Positions 46,420-55,759 of a stretch of 64,000 bases of DNA are shown piece after piece. A program made the translations under genes and the position numbers. The stretch comes from Acidipropionibacterium timonense (lineage in GTDB: Bacteria; Actinomycetota; Actinomycetes; Propionibacteriales; Propionibacteriaceae). The notes below the pieces were generated by a model. That model did not search any database, was not told the DNA's origin, and was given only the letters and a program-made list of their open reading frames with translations. How positions within the stretch are numbered: the first letter of the stretch is position 1; every line of letters starts with the position of its first letter. Location of the stretch: positions 1,114,610-1,178,609 of the forward strand of contig NZ_LR027558.1 of NCBI RefSeq assembly GCF_900605005.1, given 5' to 3'.

Positions 46420-46627
46420 GACGGGGCTCACCCTAGACCCGGCCCGCAGGTCGTCCGGTCGCAGGCCTGTCGACAGGCTGTCGGGGGGCTGGCAGAACGC
46501 CCTGGCGCACGCGCGCTCGCTGCGTGACGAGGCCGGGACGAGTACCGTGTCGGCGGGGTCGCCCCGACCGATCATGGCCGTGGCGAGCACAGCGAGGGGC
46601 CGCGTCGGCCCAATCGGAGGAACACCC

Positions 46628-48604
46628 ATGACCCAACCAGTGAGCCCACAGATGGGGGTGCGGGAGCTGACGATCCGGGGAATCATCCTCGGCGGCGTCA
46701 TCACCCTGCTCTTCACGGCGGCCAATGTCTACCTGGGGCTCAAGGTCGGTCTGACCTTCGCCACCTCGATCCCCGCCGCCGTCATCTCCATGGGCGTGCT
46801 GCACCTGTTCAAGGACCACACCGTCCAGGAGAACAACATCGTCCAGACGGTGGCCTCGGCCGCCGGCACCCTGTCGGCCATCATCTTCGTCCTGCCCGGC
46901 CTCATCATGGTCGGCTGGTGGAACCACTTCCCGTACTGGACGACCCTGGCCGTGTGTGCCGTCGGCGGCATCCTCGGCGTCATGTACTCCATCCCGCTGC
47001 GTCGGGCGCTCGTCACCGGCTCCGACCTGCCGTACCCGGAGGGAGTCGCCGCTGCCGAGGTGCTCAAGGTCGGCGACACCCATGAGGGGGTCGAGGCCAA
47101 CAAGGTCGGGCTGCGGGTCATCCTCGTCGGCGGACTCACCTCGGCCCTCTACCTCCTGGGCACCTACGTCGGTGTCGTCAAGGACAGCGTCCAGAAGATC
47201 TTCAAGGTGGGCAACGGTGGAACCCTCATCGGTGGTGGGCTGTCCCTGGCGCTCATCGGCGTCGGCCACCTCGTCGGCCTCACGGTCGGCATCGCCATGC
47301 TCGTCGGCGTCGTCATCTCGTACGGGTTCATCCTTCCCTGGCGCAGCCAGGGCCACATCAGCGGAGCCCTGTCCGACTCGCTCTCGACGATCTTCGCCCA
47401 CGACGTCCGTTTCGTCGGCGCCGGGACGATGGCCGTGGCCGCCGTGTGGACCCTCGTCAAGATCCTCGGACCGATCATCCGCGGCATCAGCGAGGCGCTG
47501 GCCTCCAACCGGGCCCGCCGCGAGGGCGCGACCGTCGACCTCACCGAACGCGACATGCCGATGAGCATCGTCCTCATCGTCGTCCTCGTCTCGATGCTGC
47601 CGGTCGGCTACCTGCTGTGGGACTTCATCCGCGGTACCGCGCTGCACGGCGGGATCACCGGTCTCATCCTCGTGAGCATCGTCTTCACCCTGCTCGTCGG
47701 ACTGCTCGTGGCGTCGATCTGTGGCTACATGGCCGGTCTCATCGGCGCGTCGAACTCCCCCATCTCGGGGGTCGGCATCCTCGTCGTCATCCTCACCGCC
47801 CTGCTCATCAAGGTCACCTACGGGGCGGCCGGCACCCAGGAGAGCAAGGCCCTCGTCGCCTACACGCTCTTCACCGCGGCGGTCATCTTCGGCATCGCGA
47901 CGATCTCGAACGACAACCTCCAGGACCTCAAGACCGGCCAGCTCGTCGGGGCGACTCCGTGGAAGCAGCAGCTCGCCCTCGTCATCGGCGTCATCTTCGG
48001 GTCGGCGATCATCCCGCCGGTGCTCGGTCTCATGCAGCGGGCGTTCGGCTTCCAGGGTGCGCCCGGGGCCAACCCGTCGACGGCCCTGGCCGCCCCGCAG
48101 GCCGGGCTCATCTCGTCCTTGGCCCAGGGCGTCTTCGGTGGTCAACTCCAGTGGGGTCTCATCGGTCTGGGCGCGGTCATCGGCGTCGTCGTCATCATCA
48201 TCGACGAGATCCTCGGCAAGGCGACGACGCGCATGCACCTGCCCCCGCTGGCCGTCGGCATGGGCATGTACCTGCCCATCGTCACCTCGGTGACGATTCC
48301 CATCGGCGCCCTCATCGGTGTGGGGTACGACGCCTGGGCCCGGCGCAGCGGCGGTGACGTCGACGGCAAGAAGCGCACCGGGATCCTCCTGGCCACCGGA
48401 CTCATCGTCGGCGAGTCGATCATGGGCGTCATCTACGCCGCCATCGTCGCGGGTACCGGGCAGCAGAGCCCGCTGTGGCTCGTGGGCAAGAACTTCGAGA
48501 CGCAGTCCGGATGGATCGGGTTGTGCGTGTTCATCCTCGTCATCTGGGGTCTGTACACGTGGGTACGCAAGCAGGCGGTGGCGCGGGAGGCGGCCGACCA
48601 CTGA
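46628..48604 (+). CDS. OPT-family oligopeptide/metal-chelate transporter
   Basis: This 658-residue protein with 14-16 hydrophobic segments matches the OPT superfamily. Signature segments are RGIILGGVITLLFTAANVYLGLKVGLTFATSIPAAVISM at the N-terminus, DLPYPEGVAAAEVLKVGD, and LPPLAVGMGMYLPIVTSVTIPIGALIG near the C-terminus, cited here in parts. Bacterial members import oligopeptides or iron-siderophore-like compounds. GGAGGAA lies a few bases before the ATG. Confidence 0.92.
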   Translation: MTQPVSPQMGVRELTIRGIILGGVITLLFTAANVYLGLKVGLTFATSIPAAVISMGVLHLFKDHTVQENNIVQTVASAAGTLSAIIFVLPGLIMVGWWNHFPYWTTLAVCAVGGILGVMYSIPLRRALVTGSDLPYPEGVAAAEVLKVGDTHEGVEANKVGLRVILVGGLTSALYLLGTYVGVVKDSVQKIFKVGNGGTLIGGGLSLALIGVGHLVGLTVGIAMLVGVVISYGFILPWRSQGHISGALSDSLSTIFAHDVRFVGAGTMAVAAVWTLVKILGPIIRGISEALASNRARREGATVDLTERDMPMSIVLIVVLVSMLPVGYLLWDFIRGTALHGGITGLILVSIVFTLLVGLLVASICGYMAGLIGASNSPISGVGILVVILTALLIKVTYGAAGTQESKALVAYTLFTAAVIFGIATISNDNLQDLKTGQLVGATPWKQQLALVIGVIFGSAIIPPVLGLMQRAFGFQGAPGANPSTALAAPQAGLISSLAQGVFGGQLQWGLIGLGAVIGVVVIIIDEILGKATTRMHLPPLAVGMGMYLPIVTSVTIPIGALIGVGYDAWARRSGGDVDGKKRTGILLATGLIVGESIMGVIYAAIVAGTGQQSPLWLVGKNFETQSGWIGLCVFILVIWGLYTWVRKQAVAREAADH

Positions 48605-48611
48605 TCCACGC

Positions 48612-48642
48612 TTGACCTGAAGCGCACTTCAGCTTCTAGCGT
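48612..48642 (+). promoter_or_regulatory. MerR-type promoter with 19-bp spacer and internal dyad
   Basis: TTGACC (48612-48617) and TAGCGT (48637-48642) are separated by 19 bases, the over-long spacing used by MerR-activated promoters. Inside the spacer is the perfect dyad CTGAAG-CGCA-CTTCAG. The promoter drives the small membrane-protein gene at 48650, with a MerR gene following. Confidence 0.6.
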
Positions 48643-48649
48643 CGAGGAC

Positions 48650-48982
48650 ATGAAGATCCTCAGCACGGTTCTCGTCGTCCTCTACGCCCTGCTCAACCTA
48701 TTCCTGGCCGTCGTCGGCACGGTGCGGGCCGGTGAGGTCGGCCTCACCGCCAAGCTTCTGCCGGCGGCGGTCTTCGTCATGGCTGCGGCCGGCCTCGGCT
48801 GGGGCGCCGTACGTCACTCGACGGTGTGGGTCATCGTCGGCCTGGTCCTCGCCTCGGTGGCGCCGGTGCTCTACGGCGCGCTCGTCGAGCACTCGAACGT
48901 CCTGCTGCACCACCTCGTGCGGGCAGGGTTCGAGGTCATCGTCGGCGTGCTGTGGGTGCTCGCCTGGCGGTCGCACTCCTGA
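48650..48982 (+). CDS. Small membrane protein downstream of a MerR-type promoter
   Basis: This 110-residue protein has four hydrophobic segments: about 5-26, 36-52, 57-76 and 85-106. The C-terminus is short and basic. I do not recognise the family, though size and layout resemble small multidrug-type or DoxX-like membrane proteins. The promoter above it looks MerR-controlled, and the gene probably belongs to the regulon of the MerR protein 80 bases downstream. Confidence 0.75.
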   Translation: MKILSTVLVVLYALLNLFLAVVGTVRAGEVGLTAKLLPAAVFVMAAAGLGWGAVRHSTVWVIVGLVLASVAPVLYGALVEHSNVLLHHLVRAGFEVIVGVLWVLAWRSHS

Positions 48983-49062
48983 CAATGTCGGGCACCGTTG
49001 CGACCCGTGGCCGACGCGCCGGATCGACCCCGCCGGGAACGCGAACTGGCACCATGGGGCCC

Positions 49063-49503
49063 ATGGCCGACGTGTGTGACTGTGGTGCTCCGCTGACGAT
49101 CGGCGCGGCAGCGCGCCATCTCGACGTCACCGTCGAGACCCTGCGGTACTACGAGTCCGCCGGGCTCGTCCATCCCGAGCGACGCGGTGCCCACCGGGTG
49201 TACTCCCAGCGCGACATGGATGCCCTCCACGTCGTCCGGGCGATGCGCGCCGTCGGCTTCTCCATGGCAGAGGTCGCCGAGCTCCTGGCGCAGAAGACCG
49301 ACGACCCACCCGAGGTGCTCATCGCCCGGGTGCGTCGTCTGCTCGCCGAGTACCGGGGTCGACTCGAGCAGCGTCGCCGTGACCTCGACCGGGCCGATGC
49401 CCTCCTGCGGGGGTGGCTCGACGAACTGGACTCGGTCGACGTCGACACTCGTGGCGGCGAGCACGGCGTCACCGGGGAGCAGGTCGTCCCGGCGTCGTGC
49501 TGA
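49063..49503 (+). CDS. MerR-family transcriptional regulator
   Basis: This 146-residue regulator has the MerR winged HTH (LTIGAAARHLDVTVETLRYYESAGLVHPERR) followed by a coiled coil (RVRRLLAEYRGRLEQRRRDLDRADALL). Cys residues occur near the N-terminus (VCDCG) and the last residue is Cys, which might bind metal or sense redox state, but the classical metal-binding loop is not obvious. ATG 49054 would add three residues. The likely operator is the dyad at 48618-48636. Confidence 0.88.
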   Translation: MADVCDCGAPLTIGAAARHLDVTVETLRYYESAGLVHPERRGAHRVYSQRDMDALHVVRAMRAVGFSMAEVAELLAQKTDDPPEVLIARVRRLLAEYRGRLEQRRRDLDRADALLRGWLDELDSVDVDTRGGEHGVTGEQVVPASC

Positions 49504-49506
49504 TCG

Positions 49507-50141
49507 TCAGAACCTCGTCGTCAGGGCGAGGTCGGCGCCGAACCCGACGAGCACCGTCCCGGTGACCGAGTCGATGACGCGGTTGGTGCGTCGCCCGCCG
49601 AGGACGGCTCGCATCCGGTGGGCGGCAAGGACGATGGTGCCGAACCAGAGGAGCCCCTCGACGAAGTGGATCCCCGCCAGAGCAGCCCCATGGCCAGCGG
49701 CGAGACGCCGTGTGGCAGGAACTGTGGCAGGACGGCGACGTAGAAGACGCCGATCTTGGGGTTGAGGACGTTGGTGAGCAGCCCCTTGAGGAACGCGGCG
49801 TGCGCCGATGTGGCCGTCGACCCCGTCGTGCCGAGGTCGGCGTGATCGCCCCGGATGGCGTGCCACAGCATCTGCACGCCCATCCACAGCAGGTAGAGGG
49901 CTCCCGCGAGCTTGACGACGCCGTAGGCCAGCTGGGACGCGGTGACGAGGGCCGAGGTGCCGATCGCAGCGGCGATACCCCACAGCAGACACCCCGTCCC
50001 GATGCCGACGGCGGTGAGCATGGCCACCCCGCGGCTCCGGGTGAGGGCCTGGCGCAGCACCAGGGCGGTGTCGATGCCCGGGGTCAGGGTGAGCAGACCG
50101 GCGACCAGGGCGAACTGGACGAGGGCGTGCGTCACCGTCAT
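49507..50141 (-). pseudogene. LysE-family exporter with a frameshift
   Basis: The N-terminal part (MTVTHALVQFALVAGLLTLTPGIDTALVLRQAL to FLPHGVSPLAMGLL) is a normal LysE/RhtB-type amino acid exporter. Near 49672-49690 the frame breaks: the natural continuation GIHFVEGLLWFGTIVLAAHRM...ALTTRF lies in another frame and ends at 49507. One missing base around CTGCTCTGGCGG explains the shift. It is either a recent inactivation or a sequencing error, since nothing else in the gene is degraded. Confidence 0.8.
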
Positions 50142-50219
50142 TCCGGAACCTCCTGTGTGGGGCGGACCGGATCAGGGTAGGACAGGGCGGACGGGTCGCA
50201 ACGGGGCCGCCGACATGCG

Positions 50220-50250
50220 ACATGGCTGGGCCCGTTGGGCCCAGCCATGT
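50220..50250. terminator. Terminator after the LPKTG protein gene
   Basis: A perfect 14-bp stem (ACATGGCTGGGCCC, 50220-50233, with its complement at 50237-50250) closes a GTT loop, 36 bases after the gene's stop codon. Confidence 0.75.
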
Positions 50251-50285
50251 CTGTTCGGGTGTGTGTCGGACTGAGGGGAGTCTTC

Positions 50286-50825
50286 TCATACGCCGGTCTT
50301 CGGCAGGACGGGCATTCCGGGCTTGTCCGGGTGACCGGGCATGGTCGGGGTCATGGTGGGCTTGGGCTTGTCCGGGGTGCCGGGCATGGTCGGCGTCATG
50401 GTCGGGGTGCCGGGCTTGTCCGGGGTCGGGGTCGACGTCGGGGTCGACGTCGGCGTGGAGGTCGGCTTGTCCGGGGTCGGCTTCGGGGTGGGGGTCGGCA
50501 GCATGGCCTTGCACTTCTCGATGCCCGGGTCATCCTTCCCGAGCGAGACGACGATCGAGCGGCCCTGCGCGTCGGGGAACCAGTCGCCCACCTTGACCGG
50601 GCCGTCGACCTTGATGGAGTTCGCGCTCACGTGGATGGGGTTCTTGCCGTCCTTGAGGCGCTCATTGACACCGGGCTTGCCGACGTACTTGCAGACCCAG
50701 ACCTTGCCCTGCTTGGTCGAGTGGTCCTTGGCCTGGGCGGCGGTGGCGCCGGCTCCGGCACCGGCGAGGGCCAGCGCGGCAACAGTGGCGATCGTCGCCG
50801 TACGACGACCAAAGGTGACAGCCAT
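50286..50825 (-). CDS. Secreted Pro/Thr-rich protein ending in an LPKTG motif
   Basis: This 179-residue protein has a signal peptide (RRTATIATVAALALAGAGAGATAAQA) and a compact domain with two Cys (VWVCKYVGKPGVNERL and GIEKCKAM, about residues 42-105). A Pro/Thr/Met/Lys repeat region follows with units such as PTMTPTMPG and TPDKP. It stops at VLPKTGV. The sortase motif is present, but the usual following membrane helix and basic tail are absent, and a terminator follows closely. AGGAGGA precedes the ATG. TTGACA (50887-50892) with TCCCAT 17 bases on is a possible promoter. Confidence 0.85.
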   Translation of the reverse strand: MAVTFGRRTATIATVAALALAGAGAGATAAQAKDHSTKQGKVWVCKYVGKPGVNERLKDGKNPIHVSANSIKVDGPVKVGDWFPDAQGRSIVVSLGKDDPGIEKCKAMLPTPTPKPTPDKPTSTPTSTPTSTPTPDKPGTPTMTPTMPGTPDKPKPTMTPTMPGHPDKPGMPVLPKTGV

Positions 50826-51257
50826 GGTTCGAGATCCTCCTGGTTGTGGGTTCCTGAGCATTCATGGGACCACATGGCAGGGTCAGTGTCAACTGTTCTC
50901 CATATCAGGAACGGTCATACGAGTCGGCTCGTTTGCCGTGGGAGGGCAAGAAGACGGGATTTTCCGGATTCGTCCGCCGCTGATGTCTGTCGCCACGCGG
51001 CAAGAGGCTCGCTCCTGTCCCTCGTCAACGCCACCTTCGGCAGCGCTGGGTTGGTCAAGATGTCACCTTTTGTTCATCTCGTGATGATGGGTCGATTGTT
51101 GTCGGCCGTCGTCGTTGTCGTGGCCGGGATGGAGCATCGGCGCGCCGAACCCACGGCCCGGCATGGCGGTCGGCGGCTCCGTACCGACGAGCGCGCCGCC
51201 TACGATGGCGGGGACCACCGTCGTCTCGACCACCGCAGTCAACCCGAGGAGGGTGCC
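50826..51257. other. Gene-free intergenic region between divergent genes
   Basis: These 432 bases contain the promoter region of the LPKTG protein, a short dyad ACGAG-TCGG-CTCGT (50919-50932) and a somewhat A/T-richer stretch to about 51110. I see no supportable gene. Open frames here are extensions of neighbouring shadows without start sites. Confidence 0.5.
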
Positions 51258-52187
51258 ATGGACCTCGACCCCGGTACCTCAGCGACCCCGGCCCAACGGG
51301 TCGTCCTCGGCCACCTCGTCGGCGATGCCCTCGGGGTCCCCTACGAGTTCCACGCTCCCGACGAGCTGCCCGAGGTCATCGACATGCAGCCCCCGGCGGG
51401 TTTCCACCGGGCACACCGTGGCACTCCGTGCGGGACCTGGTCGGACGACGGGGCGCTCATGCTCGCCGTCGCCGACAATCTCCTCACCCACGGCGGACGC
51501 ATCGAGGCGACCGGTCTGGCCACCAGCATGGTCGACTGGATGCGGCGCGGCCGGTTCACCCCGGACGGTCGGGTCTTCGACATCGGTGGGACGACTCGGC
51601 GTGCCCTGCGTCGCGTCGGTCGGCGGGCGCCCGAGCGATGCGGCGACACGTCGAGGCGCAGCAACGGCAACGGATCGCTCATGCGAACCGCTCCCCTGGC
51701 CGTGCTCCACCGTGGCACCGACCAGGAGTTGCTCGACGACGCCTGCCTCCAGTCACGCATCACCCACGCCCACCCGATATCCCAGGCATGTTGCGCCCTC
51801 CACGCCCTGTGGGGGCGGCGGATGGCTCGTGGGGACGATGCCGGGCGCGCCTGGGACACCGCCGTGTCCGACACCCTCGACGGGCTGGCGGCCGATCTCA
51901 GGGCCTCCCTGACCGAGGCCCTGGCGCAGGACTGGGTTCCGGGAAGCGGATACGTCGTCGCGAGCCTGCAGGCTGCGCGGCGGCTCGTCATCGGGTCGCG
52001 CAGCTACCGCGATGCCGTCATCGGGGCGATCCGACTCGGGGACGACACCGACACGACGGCGTGCATCACCGGTGCCTACGCCGCCCTGGCCCTCGACGAG
52101 TTGCCGCCCGCCGAGTGGCTCGGGCAGCTGCGAACCAGCCCCGAGCTCGAGCGGATCCTCGAGGCCGCCGGGACGGTGAGCCCCTGA
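51258..52187 (+). CDS. ADP-ribosylglycohydrolase family protein
   Basis: This 309-residue protein matches the DraG/ARH family, which removes ADP-ribose from proteins or small molecules using a two-metal site. Metal ligands are expected in GHLVGDALGVPYEF, GTWSDDGALMLAVADNL and the C-terminal LGDDTDTTACITGAYAAL. GNGSLMRTAP is also family-typical. GAGGAGGG lies just before the ATG. No partner ADP-ribosyltransferase is seen nearby, so the target is unknown. Confidence 0.9.
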   Translation: MDLDPGTSATPAQRVVLGHLVGDALGVPYEFHAPDELPEVIDMQPPAGFHRAHRGTPCGTWSDDGALMLAVADNLLTHGGRIEATGLATSMVDWMRRGRFTPDGRVFDIGGTTRRALRRVGRRAPERCGDTSRRSNGNGSLMRTAPLAVLHRGTDQELLDDACLQSRITHAHPISQACCALHALWGRRMARGDDAGRAWDTAVSDTLDGLAADLRASLTEALAQDWVPGSGYVVASLQAARRLVIGSRSYRDAVIGAIRLGDDTDTTACITGAYAALALDELPPAEWLGQLRTSPELERILEAAGTVSP

Positions 52188-52275
52188 CCGCGGGTGGATT
52201 TCTGACGTGGGGCGGTTGTTCTCGACGTGAGAACGCAGTTTCAAGAGCCTCCACGTCGGAAATACACCCGCGGTC
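52186..52275. repeat. Large imperfect inverted repeat with inner hairpin
   Basis: The 25-base arms at 52186-52210 and 52251-52275 pair at 23 positions. Between them lies a second dyad, GTTCTC-GACGT-GAGAAC (52218-52234). The left arm begins at the stop codon of the ADP-ribosylglycohydrolase gene. It may be a terminator or a small mobile palindromic repeat. Confidence 0.65.
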
Positions 52276-52347
52276 GCCCTCTGACGGGGCGAGGACGAGG
52301 CCGTCGGCGATCCGGACCGCGCGACACCTGGGGCTGCCGGGAACGAC

Positions 52348-52377
52348 GAAGTCCCGGGACATCCGTCCCGGGACTTC
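52348..52377. terminator. Terminator of tRNA-Pro
   Basis: A perfect 13-bp stem, GAAGTCCCGGGAC (52348-52360) with 52365-52377, closes an ATCC loop seven bases past the tRNA 3' end. Confidence 0.75.
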
Positions 52378-52383
52378 ACGACG

Positions 52384-52457
<74 letters not shown>

Positions 52458-52519
52458 CCGGGCCGCTCGGCGACCCGAGGAAGAACACTAGCGTACTTCC
52501 AGATGACGCGCCAACCTCA

Positions 52520-53878
52520 TCACTTCTTCCCGCGCTTCTCGCGGGCTCGCACCTCGACCTGGACCGGGGTGCCCTCGAAGCCGAAGTCCTCGCGCAGCCG
52601 CCGCTCGATGAAGCGGACATAGCCCTGGTCCATCTGCCCGCTGGTGAAGAGGGCGAAGGTCGGCGGGCAGTTGTGCGCCTGGGTGCCGAAGAGGATCCGC
52701 GGCTGCTTGCCGCCACGCACCGGGTGCGGGTGGGCCGCGGCCAGACGCCCCAGGAAGGCGTTGAGCTTGCCGGTCGAGATGCGCGTCTCCCACCCGGCGA
52801 GGGAGGTCTCGATGGCCTTGGACAGCCGGTCGACGTTGCGCCCGCTCAGCGCGGAGATGTTGACCCGCGGCGCCCAGGCGTAGGCCTGGACGTCCCGCTC
52901 GATCTCCCGCTCCAGGTACCGACGGCGCTCCTCGTCGGTGAGGTCCCACTTGTTGTAGGCGATGACCATGGCGCGCCCGGCCTCCTCGACCATGGTGAGG
53001 ATGCGCAGGTCCTGGTCGCTGATCGACTCGGCGGCGTCGATGACGACGACACACACCTCGGCCCGCTCGATCGCCGCCTGGGTGCGCAGGGAGGCGTAGT
53101 ACTCGTGCCCGGACGCCTCCTTGACCCGCTTGCGCAGCCCCGCCGTGTCGACGAACCGGTACACCGTCCCGGCGACCGGGACGAGCTCGTCGACGGGGTC
53201 GACCGTCGTCCCCGACATGTCGGAGACGACCGAGCGGTCCTGGCCGACGAGCCGGTTGAGCAGGGACGACTTGCCGACGTTGGGCTTGCCGACGATGGCC
53301 ACACGCCGCGGTCCGCCGACCTCCTCGACCGTCGTGGCCCGCTCGGGCAGCACGGCGACGAGGGCGTCGAGCAGATCTCCCGACCCGCGCCCGTGCATGG
53401 CCGAGACCGGGTGCGGCTCCCCCAGCCCGAGGTTCCACATCGTCGCGGCCTCGGCCTCGGTGCGCACGTCGTCGACCTTGTTCGCGGCCAGGACGACGGG
53501 CTTGCGGGAGCGCCGGAGCACCTGGACGACGGCCTCGTCCTCGTCGGTCGTGCCGACGGTGGCGTCGACGACGAGGAGGACGGCGTCGGCGGTGGAGATG
53601 GCGAGCTCGGCCTGCTCGGCGATCCGCGCGGCCAGGCCGGTGGCGTCGGAGGCCCATCCGCCGGTGTCGACGAGGACGAACTCGCGCCCGGCCCATTCGG
53701 CGTCGTAGGAGACGCGGTCGCGGGTCACCCCGGGGGTGTCCTGGACGACGGCCTCGCGCCGACCCAGGATGCGGTTGACGAGGGTCGACTTGCCGACATT
53801 GGGGCGTCCGACGACGGCGACGACTGGCCGGGGAAGGGCCTGCTCCCCCTCGGCCTGCGGTTGGACCTCATCTGTCAT
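52520..53878 (-). CDS. der: Ribosome biogenesis GTPase Der (EngA)
   Basis: This 452-residue protein has two tandem GTPase domains: GRPNVGKST near residue 24 and GKPNVGKSS near 197, with DTGGW and DTAGL switch regions and NKVD/NKWD specificity motifs. A C-terminal KH-like domain ends in Lys/Arg-rich tail. Der acts in 50S subunit assembly. It ends the tyrA-cmk-der order common in actinobacteria. Confidence 0.96.
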   Translation of the reverse strand: MTDEVQPQAEGEQALPRPVVAVVGRPNVGKSTLVNRILGRREAVVQDTPGVTRDRVSYDAEWAGREFVLVDTGGWASDATGLAARIAEQAELAISTADAVLLVVDATVGTTDEDEAVVQVLRRSRKPVVLAANKVDDVRTEAEAATMWNLGLGEPHPVSAMHGRGSGDLLDALVAVLPERATTVEEVGGPRRVAIVGKPNVGKSSLLNRLVGQDRSVVSDMSGTTVDPVDELVPVAGTVYRFVDTAGLRKRVKEASGHEYYASLRTQAAIERAEVCVVVIDAAESISDQDLRILTMVEEAGRAMVIAYNKWDLTDEERRRYLEREIERDVQAYAWAPRVNISALSGRNVDRLSKAIETSLAGWETRISTGKLNAFLGRLAAAHPHPVRGGKQPRILFGTQAHNCPPTFALFTSGQMDQGYVRFIERRLREDFGFEGTPVQVEVRAREKRGKK

Positions 53879-53952
53879 GGCGTTCTCCTGCTCCTGCGAA
53901 CCAGCACAACCTACACGATGGGCGTCCGGGTCCCGGCCGACGCGACCGCGCC

Positions 53953-54660
53953 TCAGCGCCGCGACAGGACGGCGTCGGCCAGCCCGATGACCCGCTCGAC
54001 GACCTGCTCGAGGGACAGCCTCGTCGAATCGATGAGGGTCACCCCGGGGGCGGGCGACGCGAACTGACTCACGGTGGAGTCGTCCCGGTCGCGCCGGACG
54101 ATCTGGTCGCGCATCTGGGCCTGGTCGACTCCCCCACCGAGTTCGGCCGACCGTCGCGCCATCCGCACGGCCGGGTCGGCCACGAGAAGCACCCGGACGT
54201 CGGCATCGGGACAGACGACGGTGGTGATGTCGCGCCCCTCGACGACGATCCGGCGCCCCGAATCCTCGACGATGCGCCTCATCATCGCGGTGAGCAGGTC
54301 GCGCACCGGCTGGATCGTCGCCACCGCCGAGACCTTCGCGCTCGTCGCGGGTTCACGGATCTCCTCGGTGACGTCGCGCCCGTCGATGACGACGTGGTCG
54401 TGGCCAGGACGCGTGTCGAGGCGCAGATCCGCCGTGGCCACCAGATCGACCGCAGCCTGCGGATCGGTGCGCGGGTCGATCCCCCGGTGGGCGACCTGGC
54501 AGGCAGCGGCGCGGTACATCGAGCCGGTGTCGAGGTGGGCCAGTCCCAGGCGCGTCGCGACGAGCCGGGAGGTCGACGACTTGCCTGACCCGCTCGGCCC
54601 GTCGATGGCGATGACGAGACGGTGGTCCCCCGGAGTCCCTGCGGTGTGTGGCGTGGTCAT
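53953..54660 (-). CDS. cmk: Cytidylate kinase
   Basis: This 235-residue kinase phosphorylates CMP and dCMP. It has the P-loop [24 protein letters not shown], the NMP-binding [24 protein letters not shown] and the [20 protein letters not shown] segments. The full family length is present. It follows tyrA by 16 bases and is probably co-transcribed with it and der. Confidence 0.95.
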   Translation of the reverse strand: MTTPHTAGTPGDHRLVIAIDGPSGSGKSSTSRLVATRLGLAHLDTGSMYRAAACQVAHRGIDPRTDPQAAVDLVATADLRLDTRPGHDHVVIDGRDVTEEIREPATSAKVSAVATIQPVRDLLTAMMRRIVEDSGRRIVVEGRDITTVVCPDADVRVLLVADPAVRMARRSAELGGGVDQAQMRDQIVRRDRDDSTVSQFASPAPGVTLIDSTRLSLEQVVERVIGLADAVLSRR

Positions 54661-54676
54661 GACGTCCTTCCCGGTC

Positions 54677-55759
54677 TCACGAGCGCAGCCCCCAGCCGCG
54701 CGAGCGCATCCATGCTCTCAGGTCGTCGGCCCGTTCGGGGGCGACGTCGATCGAGAGGAACCCGACCTCGCGCTCGGGGTCGTGCTCGACCGAGAGATCC
54801 TCGACGTTGATGCCGATGCCCTCGACATCGGCGAAGAGCCTGGCCAGGGAGCCCGGCGCGTCGGGGATCTGGACGATGACCGCCTCGGTGACAACCTCGC
54901 GCCCGTGCTTTCCCGAGACCGCCTGCGCGCCACGGCGTCCCACCTCGAGGAACCCCTCGAGCTCGTCGGGGTCGTCGAGGCTGGCCAGCAGTGCGTCGAG
55001 ATCGGCGCGCACGGCCTCGAGCTGGGCCCGTACCGCGGGCCGGTTGGCGCTGAGGATCTGGCGCCACATGCCGGTCTGGGAGCGGGCGATGCGGGTGACG
55101 TCACGCACTCCGGTCCCCGCCAGGCGCAGGTGCGGCCGCTCGGCGTGACGAAGGTTGGCGGCGGTGAGGATGCTCATGAGATGCGGCAGGTGTGACACCT
55201 CGGCGACCGCCCGGTCGTGCTCCGCGGTGTCCATCTCGACGACCCGTGCCCCGGTGACCCTGGCCATCCGGCGGACGAGCTCGACGTCGTCCCGGGAGTT
55301 CTCGGCCCGGGGTGTGACGACCCAGGTGCGGTCGACGAAGAGCTCGGCGACGGCGGTGAGCGGCCCCGCGTACTGGGTGCCGGCCATGGGGTGCGAGCCG
55401 ACGTACCGACGGGCGTCGACGCCCATGCTCGCGAGCTCGTCGACGACCGCGCCCTTGACCGACGCGGTGTCGGTGACGACGGCCCCGGGGAACTCGGCCA
55501 CGGCGGCCGCGACGGTCTGCGCGACGGCGGCAGGAGGAGTGGCGACGACGACGATGCGGCACGAGCTCGGCTCGTCGAGGACCCCGGCCCCGCGTCCGGC
55601 GGCGACCATGGCGTTGGAGGGATTGAGGTCGCGCAGGTGGACGCGCACTCCCTGACTGGTGAGGGCACGCCCGACGCTGGCCCCGATGAGTCCGGTGCCG
55701 ACGACGAGCACCGGCCCGAGTTCGTCGACGTCCTGGGGGTCGGCCGGTGGTGGTGTCAC
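54677..55759 (-). CDS. tyrA: Prephenate dehydrogenase
   Basis: This 360-residue enzyme oxidises prephenate to 4-hydroxyphenylpyruvate in tyrosine synthesis. It has the NAD site VLVVGTGLIGASVGRAL, the catalytic His region GSHPMAGTQYAG, and the helical dimer domain with VSHLPHLMS. A C-terminal ACT domain (about 283-355, IVQIPDAPGSLARLF) suggests feedback control by an amino acid. Start overlaps the prcA-like stop (ATGA), tying it to the proteasome-type pair. Confidence 0.94.
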   Translation of the reverse strand: MTPPPADPQDVDELGPVLVVGTGLIGASVGRALTSQGVRVHLRDLNPSNAMVAAGRGAGVLDEPSSCRIVVVATPPAAVAQTVAAAVAEFPGAVVTDTASVKGAVVDELASMGVDARRYVGSHPMAGTQYAGPLTAVAELFVDRTWVVTPRAENSRDDVELVRRMARVTGARVVEMDTAEHDRAVAEVSHLPHLMSILTAANLRHAERPHLRLAGTGVRDVTRIARSQTGMWRQILSANRPAVRAQLEAVRADLDALLASLDDPDELEGFLEVGRRGAQAVSGKHGREVVTEAVIVQIPDAPGSLARLFADVEGIGINVEDLSVEHDPEREVGFLSIDVAPERADDLRAWMRSRGWGLRS

